Below are positions 45,820 through 57,695 of a DNA stretch of 64,000 bases, one piece after another. Below the pieces are notes generated by a model. That model had not been told where the DNA came from. It ran no database searches and was given only the letters and a program-made list of their open reading frames with translations. Each line of letters opens with the position of its first letter. Position 1 is the stretch's first letter. Source of the DNA: Apostichopus parvimensis (Eukaryota; Echinodermata; Holothuroidea; Aspidochirotida; Stichopodidae); contig KN882229.1 of assembly GCA_000934455.1 (NCBI GenBank), positions 185,280-249,279 on the forward strand, read 5' to 3'. The position numbers were made by a program, and so were the translations under genes.

Positions 45820-47910
45820 ACAATGTGCCATACATCAATGGATAGGTACAAGTGTACACATTTTATGTAACATAAATTTTAATGGATTAGACGATGTAAA
45901 GAAACCACCAGCTATGCATTTTAAATAAGGGCCACAGATGATTTAAGAGTGGGCATAGATGGGGAGTATGTTACAAATTAATTTAATTTTGCACCTTTAA
46001 AACGTACATTTTCATATTTTAAACCTTTAAAAGCCTTTATCATGTTAAAGACCTGCTGGAGGTCTGCTATAGTCTTGCTCTGCTCTTTCATTTGTTCCTA
46101 TGTTACAAAGGATTGTCACATCTCTCAAAGACAAGCCCACCCCATGATTGGTTGTGCATATTACTTTATAGCAATTACAACAATATGCGCTGCACATGAC
46201 ATGTAGGTAAAGCACTGATGGATGATAGAATAGTCTAGTGATTTACATTTATCAATTCTTTCTCAAAATTAAAGCAGACAACATGCAGTCATAAATTGCA
46301 CCATTTTTTGGGGCCATTGCCATTCATGTGCAATAAAAGGTTACATGTATTTTTACAGATTGCCTAAAAGCAAGGAATATATTTCAGCTCATACTATGCA
46401 AGTGCTCTTTGCAAACTTGAAGGACATTAATGAATTAATGTAGACAATAAGTTTGTTTTTGAAACTGTTGGTATATTCAAGTTCCAAGAATGTACTATAT
46501 CGCTAAACAAGTCATAAATGTGACTTCCAGTGTCAGACTTCTTTGCTCTAGCTTTGTTTCCTTTATGGGGTGGGTCACTTTCGTCTCTTACCATTTGGCA
46601 TCCATTTCTATCAATGAACGTTGTATGTGCGTAGCTTGCTGTATAGGCCTACCTTGCCAGGTAATGATATACTGACTTGATTGTCTCAGAATCAAGCCAT
46701 ACTACATAATATAGACCGAGGGGCATAAGGCCAAAATCCCTTCAGTTTTTGAGTTCTGTAGTCCACCTTTGGGGGCAACATAAATTCTTAATAAAAGTGT
46801 TGCTTAGAACACCCTAAAATAAATATCACTTTGTTCCATCAAAATTTTGCGGACGTTAAGGAGAAAATGGCGGTAAAAGAATACTGGAAATAAAGGGCGC
46901 CCTCTACTTTTCCAAACTGTCCTTAACACCTCTACATTTAAATGGAATTGACATAACTCTTTTAAAAATGTCTAGATCTATTAGAAAGTAACATAATAAA
47001 TGTCAACAAAAGGTTTGGGGTTATAACCACATATATATTCAGTTTGTCCATACACACTCATAGTTTAAAAGCAAGCTTACACATAATGTAGATTCGAGGA
47101 TTGACATAACTTAATGTGTCAACATAATATGCATTGTTAATGTTACCTTAAATATGCCAGTGGTTATGACAGTGGTGTACCTTTAATAACTATTTCTTCA
47201 TTTTCTCACAGCATGTGCTATATGGAGAACGAGATTGAAGATCAACAACACAGACATTGTCACTGTGACAATTGTTAGGCATTAAATGTTCACTCTGAAA
47301 CGGGTATTTATTATGGAACGCAAAAAGGGAAAAATCAAACATCAACGACGTTTATTACAATGATGACTATATAAATTCAAATGACGACGACATGATTTGA
47401 TGTAATGATGTTATACTTTTGTGCAATAACGACATAAATGAATACAGCAGCTACGTAAAATAGTATAACGACGCAAAAATATACATTAACATCGTATTTC
47501 AGTATGACAACGTCATTCTGTTCTGTAATGTCATCGTTAATTATTTTATTGACGGGTAAACCGCATATGATAACAACATAAACACACGTCAAGCCTATAC
47601 GTAAACTGCACTGATAACAAGCTGAGAACATAAGATGACTGCGCTATTTCACTTAAAGTAATAAAGATATACATCGACGTGGTAGATCGCTACGACGACA
47701 ACTTTTCAAACAACTTTTAATCCAACGGCATAAATTCATGTGACAACGTAATATCATGTAACGATGGCGCGCTTCTACTTTTTCGGCCAGAGCTGTCTCA
47801 GTATACGGCTTTGATTTGAGCTAGCGGGAGTTATTGTTTCAAGCCCACCGAATAATCATCGTTTGAATAGTCAACACGGAATTTAAATAAAATACACAAC
47901 TGTCTAAAAT
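45820..47910. other. intergenic; one weak exon candidate; ATGACG-rich stretch
   Basis: 47212-47290 after acceptor TTCTCACAG is open (WRTRLKINNTDIVTVT then IVRH and stop) and could be a last exon of the SET composite gene, but is not recognised. 47340-47770 is dense in ATGACG/AACGAC words roughly every 20 bp. Confidence 0.3.
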
Positions 47911-47912
47911 AG

Positions 47913-47974
47913 AAGCAACTCTTCGAGAATTAGGATATGAGGAAGATGTTATTCTTAATTTCGAAAGAGAAGGA
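47913..47974 (+). CDS. HECT ligase (plus gene), SAM-like exon A
   Basis: 62 bp after acceptor CTAAAATAG. Reads ATLRELGYEEDVILNFEREG and ends at GGA|GTGAGT, phase 0. First helices of a SAM-like domain as found at the N-terminus of G2E3-like ligases. No ATG in frame, so an upstream exon with the start is missing. Confidence 0.6.
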
Positions 47975-48889
47975 GTGAGTTTTGCTGTAATCTGAACTTC
48001 TATAATATATAATATGTTATTGTAGGGAGAAATATACAACAACCTCAGGCTCATTAGCTAGCAATAGGTCTCAAAGCTATAGGCTTAACTTTTAGGTCTA
48101 ACAGCCAGAGTAAGCTTAAATAACAGTTTTATGCATATTTAGTCGTTTTGAGGATATTAAGGTATACTATGGAGGTTTAAGAAAACCTTCGGGATGTCTG
48201 GTCACCTTAATTATTATATAGGTTTACTTGACTCTACGTTTTAGAATTTCAATCCACCGCATGCATTAGGATTAACTACACACTACATGAAAGAGACGCA
48301 GTCAAACTGACAGCGTCGATGATGGTAGGTGGGGAAATGGGGGCAGATTTCCGACCGAGCCGCTCTGGTTGCGACATTGGTCTACTTCTTAAATCATACA
48401 GTTAATATTAAGGATGATTGGCCGATGTAAATGCAAAATATTTAGTAACATTTTTTGGCGTTTTGTGTTGTACTTTCTGATGAAATGCGCTCTACCTCTC
48501 TAAGCACAATCATTAAGTACGCCCATTTTTTTTTCTTAAAACTGGTGCTGTTTTAAAAATTTATACTGATCAATATTTGCATTTGTGTCATCGAAAAATT
48601 TATATTCCTATATCTCCAGTGCATGGTCCTTCTTGCAGTGATCCACATTACATGCATGTGCGGATCTTGGTTTTGGTGGGGTCTTTGCATTGCATTTGGT
48701 TAGGGGGGGGGGGGTCTTAGTTTTGCAGTAGAGACTTAGTTTTGTAGTTCGTTGGCTCTTAATGTGCAGCGGGTCTTATAGGTCTTAAATCTTAGGTATG
48801 TAGACACCCATTTTAATGCTTCTGTTAACTACTTACTTTTTAATATGTACCTTGCATAATTACACGTTATTTCCTCATTAATATTATAG

Positions 48890-49030
48890 GTAACCATCGA
48901 AGCTGTTTCAGGCTTGAACGGGTCTGATTTATCCACGGAATTGGACGACAGGCGATACTAAGGCGCAGTTGTCGGCTGCATATGAATAGACCAAGCACCT
49001 CACGTTCAACGGCAGCAAGATTTCATGACG
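48890..49030 (+). CDS. HECT ligase (plus gene), SAM-like exon B
   Basis: Acceptor TTAATATTATAG. VTIEAVSGLNGSDLSTEL completes the SAM-like fold (V-EA-S-L---DLS-EL). In the next frame it continues ILRRSCRLHMNRPSTSRSTA to CATGACG|GTAAAA. One base separates the two frames. It joins exon A in phase. Confidence 0.6.
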
Positions 49031-49307
49031 GTAAAATCATACTTAATTAGTTAATGTTTCTGGTCAGCATCACATCACATTTCTGTGTGTTAATAGCTTA
49101 GAAGTTAGCTTGTGCGGGTGATCGTTTCAATTTACTCTTTCACTTTATATCGATAACAAACATGGATAGGGCAAAGCAGGCTGTAACGGGCCGGTCACCG
49201 TCTACTCCTTGCTTAGTGGGTTTACTCATATGGAGAACTGAGCACTCATGTTTTAAATAATTTTCATACCTTTGTCTCAAATCTCATGTTGGTGCACTTT
49301 GAACAGC

Positions 49308-50163
49308 GGGGTCAGCCCGATATTCATCAGGACCATTAAGTCATAAGGGTCATTGTTCATAAGGATCGTTATTCATAACGTGCATTATTTCTAAAACAGG
49401 GTTCGTTATCCATAATCGGAAAAAAGGTTCGTTATTCATAATAAAAGGGGCAAGTGTTCATAAGGTCCGTTATTCATAATCGGAAAAAAGGTTCGCAATT
49501 CATAATAGCAAAAAAGGTACGTTTTTCATAATCGCAAAAAAGACTCGATATTCATAATCGGAATAAAGGTCCGTTATTCATAATCGGGAAAAAAGGGTCG
49601 ATATTCATAATAGCAAAAAAGGTCCGTTTTTCATAATCGGAAAAAGATACAGTATTCATACAGTAATAATAGCAACAATAAAAGCAAGGCGGACCGACCC
49701 TCCCTCTCCTACCCCTTCCCCCAAAAAGGTAATAAAAAATTCTCCTGTGGTCAAATGGTTCATGCTGCAGCTGTGACTAGTCGGCAAATTATTCATGCGA
49801 TAGCCGTACTTTCGGTAGTTGCGCTCGTTAACCCTTAAGCCCACATCTGGGCCGCAAGTGACCCCCCTCTTCCCCTGGCCACGCGCAGCTCGAAACAGCC
49901 AGTGGGTACCTAAACTTTTGGGCAGAGGGATACAGGGGCACTGGGGCGTGACGACCTCCGCGAGTATGAATAGCGAACCTTATTTCTAGAAGATTATGAA
50001 TAACGAAACTTTTTTGCTATTATGAATAACGAACCTTATGAATAAAGAACCGTTTTTCTAATGATGGATAACGAACCTTATGAACAATGCACCTTATGAC
50101 TAACGAACCTTATGACCAATGAACCTTATGAGTAATGGACGTTATGAATATCGAGCTGCTACC
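49308..50163. mobile_element. tandem-armed foldback element, copy 1
   Basis: Exact 8-bp target duplication TGAACAGC (49300-49307 and 50164-50171). TIR GGGGTCAGCCCGATATTCAT against GGTAGCAGCTCGATATTCAT. The left arm is about 12 tandem ~25-bp units of the type GTTCGTTATTCATAATCGG plus an A-run; the right arm is the same in reverse complement (CCTTATGAATAACGAAC). A unique ~300-bp centre (49664-49970) is shared with copy 2. No coding capacity. Confidence 0.93.
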
Positions 50164-50232
50164 TGAACAGCATTGGGGATTTATAGTACCACTCCAGTAC
50201 ATGTAATAGGAAGATAGACAAATGGCTTCAGT

Positions 50233-50492
50233 CAGGCGCGTAGCCAAGGGGGGGGGGGGCGAAGGGGGCAGCCCCTTAATGTTATGATATCGCTAGTGTT
50301 TTCAAAAGAGAAAATGCTAAGATGTAACTTACAAGGCCTGGGAAGTGCCATTTCCAGCGATCTGGGAGGCATTTTCAGGCCAAATTTTGTTGTACGCTTC
50401 GCGCCAACCATGGTGGCGCTACGCTTAGATAGTTTGCAATGCCGAATCTACAATTTCGCCCCTCCCTTGGCAAATTTCTGGCTACGCGCCTG
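50233..50492. mobile_element. hAT MITE, TIR CAGGCGCGTAGCCA
   Basis: 260 bp with ends CAGGCGCGTAGCCAAGGG and CAGGCGCGTAGCCAGAAAT (complement). Flanks GCTTCAGT (50225-50232) and GCTTAAGT (50493-50500) match 7 of 8. Same core as 22671-22949. Confidence 0.88.
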
Positions 50493-50500
50493 GCTTAAGT

Positions 50501-51812
50501 TTATAAGATATGAAGTATTAGCGGCAATGCGACCCAGTGACATATTGCAAAACATCAAACTGTTCATATCATTAATTATGGTACTGTTTATGAGTTACAA
50601 CTGAAGTGGAAACCCATAGAATCCCTCGACACATTATTCTTTCTACTAAAAGAACGTACCGGTAGTCGCTTTTTTAAAACTCTCGTACGCATATACATTC
50701 TTTTGTTCTTACTTGATGTTTAATATAGTGCCGTACTGTATGTATTATAAAGCATAGTGAAGTTCCACTATAATTCCACCATCTATAGTTCATCCCATGA
50801 AATTAGCCATTGATATCGCATGTCTTATTACACATTCACGGAAAACGGAGAGAACATACCAATTACTTTCCCGTCAATCAACAATTGCCTTAGACCCGTC
50901 GATTGTCGCGGAATGTCTCTTATGGCTTCAAACAAAAGTCTCATTCAAAGAAATTACTCCAAATTAGTGCCCAGGCTGGCTATTTTAACACCCCCCCCCC
51001 ACACACCCAATGCACGTATTACACTGGTATACGTTACTTAGTAGATGTCTGCAACCTTCAACATAACTGCCGATTTAGGTATGGGTGGTCAAAGGGGTGT
51101 ATGACCGTTGCTATAACTGAAGGACAACCGGCAGGTGTTTAGCGTCCATACTAAAAACATTAGTGATTACTAAGGACGACAGACAACATTAAAAACAGTC
51201 AAGTAGGGAGTGTTAAAGGGATAATCCGTGCAACGTTACACATGATACAGGTAAACAGTTTCTATATACTCTGGTTAACTATAGATATGGTTGTTTGAGT
51301 GCGACTCAGTATCTTTTGCCAGATAAACATTACTGCAGGATGGATCACATTATACGTTGTCTCTGATGGTGTTAGAAGATGTGACCTTTAAAGGTTTTAC
51401 ATTCCTTTTTTTGTTGAGTAGCTGTCCTTCTAGTTGAAATACAATGCTACTGAATATTTCAATATAAGCTACCAATCTACTCTTAGTTAAAAGCTTCATA
51501 AACGTGCAATTGTATTCCATAATAATTATCTTTCTTTGGATAGACGAATGTTACACAATAAAGAAAAACAAAGACATTTGTAATAAAATTGCATGGATGA
51601 CATCACTCACTCTACTGTTACCAGGTGCATTTATAAACTTCACATTTGTAAACAGCAAGTGGTTTTCCACCTCGTGCAGAAAATTCACTGCCAAGTTGTG
51701 ACCAATAAACTGTGACACGGATATATCTCTTTAACGCTTCCTTTTACATAAATAAATTTCTAGTTCTATTCAAACGCACGCAAGGCCGCAGAAAAGGAGT
51801 TAACAATGGGTA
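50501..51812. other. intron/intergenic, nothing recognised
   Basis: C-run at 50991-51000. No exon or repeat supported. Confidence 0.35.
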
Positions 51813-51820
51813 CATTTATT

Positions 51821-52240
51821 GGGGTACACCCCTCAGTCCAACAAGTTTTCAGTCCGACAAGTTTTCAGTCCGACAAGTTTTCAGTCCGACAAGTTTTCAG
51901 TCCGAAAATGAAATACACGTTTTCAGTCCGAAAATGAAATACACGTTTTCAGTCCGAAAATGAAATACACGTTTTCAGTCCGAAAATGAGATACACGTTT
52001 TCAGTTGGGGAATGAAAGCAGTTTTAATGCCACAATATCACCAATAAACGGTGACACGGTTCAATACAAAAGATTCAATCGATTTCTTTACTATCAGTTC
52101 GGGCTGTCACCGCTTATTGGTGATATTATGGCATTAAAACTGCTTTCATTCCCCAACTGAAAACGTGTATTTCATTTTCGGACTGAAAACGTGTATTTTA
52201 TTTTCGGACTGAAAACGTGTCGGACTGACAACGTGTACCC
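51821..52240. mobile_element. second foldback type, GTTTTCAGTCCGA arms
   Basis: Exact flanking 8-mers CATTTATT (51813-51820 and 52241-52248). Ends GGGGTACACCCC (left) and GGGTACACG (right, complement). The left arm has 4 units of about 18 bp (GTTTTCAGTCCGACAA) then 4 of about 26-30 bp (GTTTTCAGTCCGAAAATG). The right arm has the complement in fewer units. The centre (about 52005-52145) is a near-perfect palindrome around GAATGAAAGCAGTTTTAATG and ACCAATAA. Confidence 0.92.
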
Positions 52241-52512
52241 CATTTATTGTCCACGAGCTGGATTGAGAACGTTCCATCTGCTCTACGAAATAGCTGAATA
52301 TCAAATTACGACATTTTATTCGGCAAGAAATAAACAATTATCTACTATAAAATTAAAAAAACCAAGACATGTTTCATGTGAACCTTCTTCTTTGTTTGAA
52401 AAGTTTCAGTAACATCTCAAAACGAACGAAATAACAATGCTTGGGCTCATGTTAAAAGTAATACCAAACCCCAAATCACATGGCAACGGTGGTGTTTGTT
52501 AAGGGTACATTT

Positions 52513-53408
52513 GGGGTCAGCCCGATATTCATAAGGATCACAAGTCATAAGGGTCATTGTTCATAAGGTTCGTTATTCATTACGTGCATTATTTCTAAAA
52601 CAGGGTTAGTTATCCATAATCGGAAAAAAGGTTCGTTATTCATAATAAAAAGGGGTCATTGTTCATAAAGTCCGTTATTCATAATCAGAAAAAAGGTTCG
52701 ATATTCATAATAGCCAAAAAAGGTCCGTTACTCATAATCTGAAAGAAGGTTTGATATTAATACAGTACGGTACTAATAGCAACAAAAAATGCATGGCGGA
52801 GTGACCCTCCCTCTCCTCCCCCCTTCCCTAAGAAAGGTAATAAAAAATATATCCGTGTGGGCAACTAGTTCATGCTGCAGCTGTTACTAGTCGGCAAATT
52901 ATTCATGCGGTAGCCGTACTTTCTGTAGTTGCCGTCGTTAACCCTTAAGCCCACATCTGGGCCGCAAGTGACCCCCCTCTTCCCCTGGCCACGCGCAGCT
53001 CGAGACTGCCAGTGGGTACCCTAAACTTTTAGGCAGTGGGATGCAGGGGCACTGGGGCGTGACGACCCCGCGAGTATGAATAGCGATCTTATTTCAGAAG
53101 ATTATGAATAACGAACCTTTTTGCCAATGATGAAAAACGAACATTCTTTTCAATTATGAATAACGAACCTTTTTTCCAATAATGAAAAACGAACCTCTTT
53201 TTCAATTATGAATAACGAACATTTTTCCAATTATGAATAAGGAACCTTTTTCCAATTATGAATAACGAACCTTATGACTAAAGAACCGTTTCTCTAATTA
53301 TGGATAACGAACCTTATGAACAATGAACCTTATGACTAACGAACCTTATGACCAATGAACCTTATGAGTAACGTGAGTAACGGACGTTATGGATATCGAG
53401 CTGCTTCC
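52513..53408. mobile_element. tandem-armed foldback element, copy 2
   Basis: Exact 8-bp target duplication GTACATTT (52505-52512 and 53409-53416). Same orientation, TIRs, arms and centre as copy 1 (offset about 3.2 kb). The centre shares GGCAAATTATTCATGCG and ACATCTGGGCCGCAAGTGAC. Arm unit numbers differ between copies, as expected if units expand or contract. Confidence 0.93.
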
Positions 53409-53524
53409 GTACATTTTACCAAATTCATTCGGTGTTTTCTCAACGACTTTCCCAATTTCTATACATTTATGCATATTATTCATACAAAATAACATTGATA
53501 TATTTAATAAATCTGTTTGCGCAG

Positions 53525-53628
53525 TTACTCAACAAACAAGAGAAAAGTTTTCCCCTTACGGAGGTCATCGGAAAAAGAAAGCAGTTTCACTGTCGTTTAC
53601 GTTTCTATGCCTTTGTGATCGAGCAACG
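53525..53628 (+). CDS. HECT ligase (plus gene), N-terminal exon
   Basis: 104 bp, acceptor CTGTTTGCGCAG and donor CAACG|GTAAGT. The frame that joins the next exon in phase reads REKFSPYGGHRKKKAVSLSF then TFLCLCDRAT. A basic stretch leading into F-CL-D is the usual start of the N-terminal domain of G2E3-like ligases. Open. Confidence 0.7.
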
Positions 53629-55396
53629 GTAAGTTGTACTATCTGTTTACACCGTTCCAAGCATTATTTTGTTCGCCTTTTAAAACTTTTACATTGCCAT
53701 CAAGGACTAAGCAATATACAGGTTATAGTATCAAATGAACTCACCAGACTTGTTATTAAATTAAGATGTCATCAGTTATTTGAACACTCATATAAAAGTA
53801 CCCAAGAGGCATTGAAGTTTCGGCACCAGGTAGAAAAGAATTGGCAGGGGCATGGTTTTATAGGGATGAAATAGCATTGTGAGACTTACTACCCCTGTGT
53901 GTAATATTGCCAGTGTATGAAACTCTGTGTATAACCAGGGTAGCAGCTCCCTGGTATAACCATGGAGGTTAAACAGACCTCCATGGTATAACCCAGTGTA
54001 ACGGCAAATACCAAACACCATGCGGCACCGCCCGTCAGTATAGCTGAAACCATTTACCTCCATGCTGAAACGTATAGTGTGTGCATGGGTGTGTGTGTGT
54101 GACGTCTTGCTTTTTTTTGCTGGAGGTATGTAGTGTCAGGTACAGTAGACCATGGAGGGAGGTTTTTACCTCCATGAGAAGACTGACCTGTGTTAATCAT
54201 GTCATAGTGTAATTGTACATCAAATAGTGTTTCGGACCATTTATATTGTGATTGTAGCTATTTCTAGTTAATTTCAAGCAGATGTCTAGTGCTGTGAAGT
54301 CATCGAAACCTAAGTGCATTTTGTATTCTGGCTAAAAAATCACTAGTCTCATATCCCCAATGCCATATAATTATTCAATTATTTATTCATTGATTTATAA
54401 ATGCCTTCGTTCATTCAGTTCATCGTTATTTTGTATCTATCTATTTGTTTATCTGTTAATTCATTTATATCCATACAGGGGATACAGTAAGTAACACGAC
54501 AGTCGATATCATTGGATGATACTATTACAGTTAATCACAAGTCCGTGTATTCACTAATAAAACGCAATGACACAGGGTGTATAGAAGCTGTCTATTTATT
54601 AATATCAAAAGTTCCTTTGAGTTATATTTTATAGGCAATGAAATGCTTTAAGAACAAAGGGTGTAAATTGCATTTCACCGAATAGAAGTGAACATGAACA
54701 GTATAAGCAAAAGACTGAAGATAATAGTACTTAGTTAACTTGTCTACTGTGAAGTGCTGAGTAGTGAACTGAACTCTCGGCTCCCAGTATGTCCCTATTT
54801 AAACACTCCAAATTAACATTAGAAAGAAAATACTTAATAGATGACCACTCGATGGGAGGTAACCATGACTACAGCCAGAGATGAGGCAAGCCTGGTACAT
54901 CAAGGCCAGGGGTAATAAACATGGCTAGGTGTGAAGATATATATAGATGTGTTTGTGACATACAGCCTTGGTCAGTTAAATTTTGAGTAACACGTGAACT
55001 ATATAGGACAAGCATGATGACTAACAGAATAACATGACAAAATAAGATATACAGAAAACATAACATTTACAAACATTAAAATATACACAGAATGTATAGA
55101 ATGAACCCTTGTGAGTTGTGATAATACCATAACTGTCGCAAATCTCCCACCTTGATTTCTTTCTCAATACCAAATTCAAATTCAACAAAACACACAAGTG
55201 TCGCTAACATAGTGTTTGATTCGAAAATAGTGTTCTATTTATGGCACTTTTGGAAAAATTCCTCGATACTGAAGCTCCAGCATAGTTCGTTTATATCAAT
55301 AAATGTTTATTTCTTATTTGTCCTGGCTATAGTTTCAGTGCTAGAAGATAATCAAAAATGAATTATAACTTGTTCTTTTTTCTGTTCCAAATAAAG
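53629..55396. other. intron with short ACCTCCATG hairpins
   Basis: CATGGAGGT / ACCTCCATGG pairs at 53959-53989 and 54149-54177. (TG)n near 54080-54102. Otherwise nothing. Confidence 0.45.
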
Positions 55397-55765
55397 GTAC
55401 CATCTATATTTACTCAGAGAACACTCACTGAGTGTGGTTTGGGGGAGAAGAAGGTCCTCATTCCTTCGGATTCGCTTCCTTCGGAAGTAATGGACGGAAT
55501 TACTCGCTACTACCCGAAACTGAGAGAGGCGGGTGGTTTCGAATACATGAAAGCCGATGGGCCGTCAAAACGCCTTCATGTGATCCCCATACCAGAAGTA
55601 GGATTTACTGCTGCTAATTGAAAAAATGTGGCAAAACAAGCCAAAATATATCTTCGACCTATCCAGTGCGATCTGGAATTGACTACCACTTTGAGTAATA
55701 TTTCAAATTGGTCGTATAAACAAATGACTTACCAATATTCGGTATTATGCTTAAACCAGTACAAG
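55397..55765 (+). CDS. HECT ligase (plus gene), N-terminal family-domain exon
   Basis: Reads VPSIFTQRTLTECGLGEKKV, YYPKLREAGGFEYMKA, LHVIPIPEVGFTAAN, a TGA, then KNVAKQAKIYLRPIQCDLEL and on to NQYK|GTATTT. The GLG-K, YPKL-EAGGFE and K-YLRPIQ-DL-L motifs are the N-terminal domain shared by G2E3-like HECT proteins of fish and invertebrates. The frame is continuous across the TGA, which is therefore a single lesion or sequencing error. Phase 0 on both sides. Confidence 0.75.
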
Positions 55766-55769
55766 GTAT

Positions 55770-56280
55770 TTTCATTTCCACATGGCCATTCTGGTAAACT
55801 GGGGTGTTATGGATTTGAAAGTTGGTCCTGTGGTTTTCTTGCATATATAGAATAATTGAAATGAGGTTTCAACATCTCTTTTGCGGTTTAATTAATTTAA
55901 TTCCCTCTTTAACAAATGACATCTCCACATAAAGATTTATGCTCATCAAGCTTAGGTAAAAGTAACGTTAGTCGTGTCCAAAAAAAAAAAATTTGTTGTG
56001 CCTCTGTTTCACTGAAAGCCTTTGTATCAAACACGTGAATATGTAATGGTAGGACTGCTCGTTAGTTACTTTGTATTCATAACATTCTATTTTCACAATT
56101 GAAACATTTTAATTGTCCACACTTCATTGAATTTCTAGCCTTATCTGATGTGGGCTATGTTTCTTTGTTGTAAATAAATAGCTGTACTCATAAATTATTC
56201 CGTCCTAATGAGCAATGGCATAATGATTTCAATTTAGTGTGGTAACCTACATTCATTGATTCAGTGACGGGGTACGGAGA
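55770..56280. other. intron, nothing recognised
   Basis: AT-rich, no support for a feature. Confidence 0.4.
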
Positions 56281-56296
56281 GCCAAACGTTCCATAA

Positions 56297-56640
56297 ATGT
56301 CGAAAAAGAAAGTGAAATGCCCAAGTTAATATATATATATGTCCAATTCGATATCAACATGTTACAATTCCATATGAACATGTCGAAAGAAAATACCAAT
56401 ATGTCATTACGTCTATCAACATGTCAACTTCAACATCAGCATGTGAAAAACTTGTAACAGCATGCCACTACTACATTGGTCATGTCAACATTGCTTGCTA
56501 GATACAATATTGACGTCATGCTATAATTTTGGCACATCGGCGCGCGCCATCGTTTCATTAATGCACAAAACTGTATATACATGTCGAGATTTATATGAGA
56601 ATGTCCAAAACTTGTGTCAGCATGTTGAGAGAAGGAAATC
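56297..56640. repeat. ATG-phased degenerate 20-22 bp array
   Basis: ATG(T/C) occurs at 56297, 56317, 56339, 56359, 56380, 56401, 56421, 56441, 56462 and 56482, then again at 56561, 56581, 56601 and 56622. Sequence between anchors is only loosely alike (often CAA--T---A-CA). A very degenerate tandem repeat or a helically phased motif. Confidence 0.7.
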
Positions 56641-57199
56641 AAATATTCAAGCCACAGGGATCACGTTGATGCCTTAGTGTAATTTTTGGGCCTTTTGTCT
56701 ATTTTCACATGATTAATTCCTGTGTGGGCAATTGGGCCTTTGAGGTTGCTGCATGGGCCCCGTTACAGTTAAAAAATTAAGTCTTGGTATTTTTGGATAC
56801 CGCAATGTCCAATAGGGCCTCTTCTTCTTTCAATCAAGTTTTTGACAAGGTTATTCATTACGGACCATGAGTCAAGACTCTTCGACAGTATTGCGGTCCG
56901 ACGAAATAAAACAGAAAAGATCCTGTATCTTTTAATGAATGAGAGGTAATACATACTTCCCCAAACCGGAGAGTAACTTATTTCGGGTAACCTGACCTTC
57001 TTATCGTGTCGCCTTCGAATATCCGCATTTGATTGCACCACTGGGGGTACATTGACATGTGGTGGTTGCGACATGGAATTTTTCCCGAGTCAGGGTAATA
57101 CTTGCAACTGTAACATACTTGCAACATTTATTAGATGGAAAAAAAATAGCTTGGGTTAACTATCCAGGGAGTTGTTCATTTTTTTTAAAATATATTTAT

Positions 57200-57209
57200 T
57201 TATTCAATT

Positions 57210-57243
<34 letters not shown>

Positions 57244-57258
57244 AATATATATATATGT
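57200..57258. repeat. (TA)n microsatellite
   Basis: Run of ATATAT with two short interruptions. Confidence 0.95.
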
Positions 57259-57469
57259 TACATGCCCAGAGGTGTTAGGTGGGGCTGGGGTAATGAGGGG
57301 CCAGGCGGCTGATCGTAAGATTGATCGGACAGCAACGAGTTGTATTGAAACTATTGAACAGCTTTACAAGCCACATGCTCGTAACTCTCAAAACAATTAA
57401 ATTTAACTTATTATCTATAATATGCAACTATATATGAAAATGAATAAATGACTGTTGATATAATGGTCA

Positions 57470-57695
57470 AGATGATCCCTGGATTATCATCCATGTGTAC
57501 ACTGCGTGTACAGCAACTCATTCACATATAACTCCCTCATTGTTCAGTTGATTCCTGAACCAATTCAAGGTAAAGGAAAATATGTACCGAATATAGACAG
57601 ATGTTGAGATGGTCCCTGATCCCGAATAATGTGTGTACTGTACATACACAAAGCTCCCCAGCTTTTGAGTCGGTCCCTGGAGTAATTCCCATGCC
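57470..57695. repeat. GTCCCTGRT-type repeat running into the gap
   Basis: GATCCCTGGATTATCATCCA, GGTCCCTGATCCCGAATAAT and GGTCCCTGGAGTAATTCCCA recur about every 60-140 bp with GTGTACTG-like words, suggesting a longer tandem array collapsed in the gap. Confidence 0.4.

Noticed and set aside
39487-46920. AGAGGGCGCCCTCT (39487) and AGGGCGCCCTCT (46909) as insulator-protein sites
   Set aside because: Only a palindromic core resembling a CTCF half-site; two occurrences are too few to claim function.
47212-47290. Last exon of the SET composite gene
   Set aside because: A good acceptor and an open frame, but no recombinase HxxR or Tyr motif is visible.
56297-56640. CRISPR-like array
   Set aside because: Units are 20-22 bp with no conserved repeat longer than 3-5 bases, and the DNA is eukaryotic.
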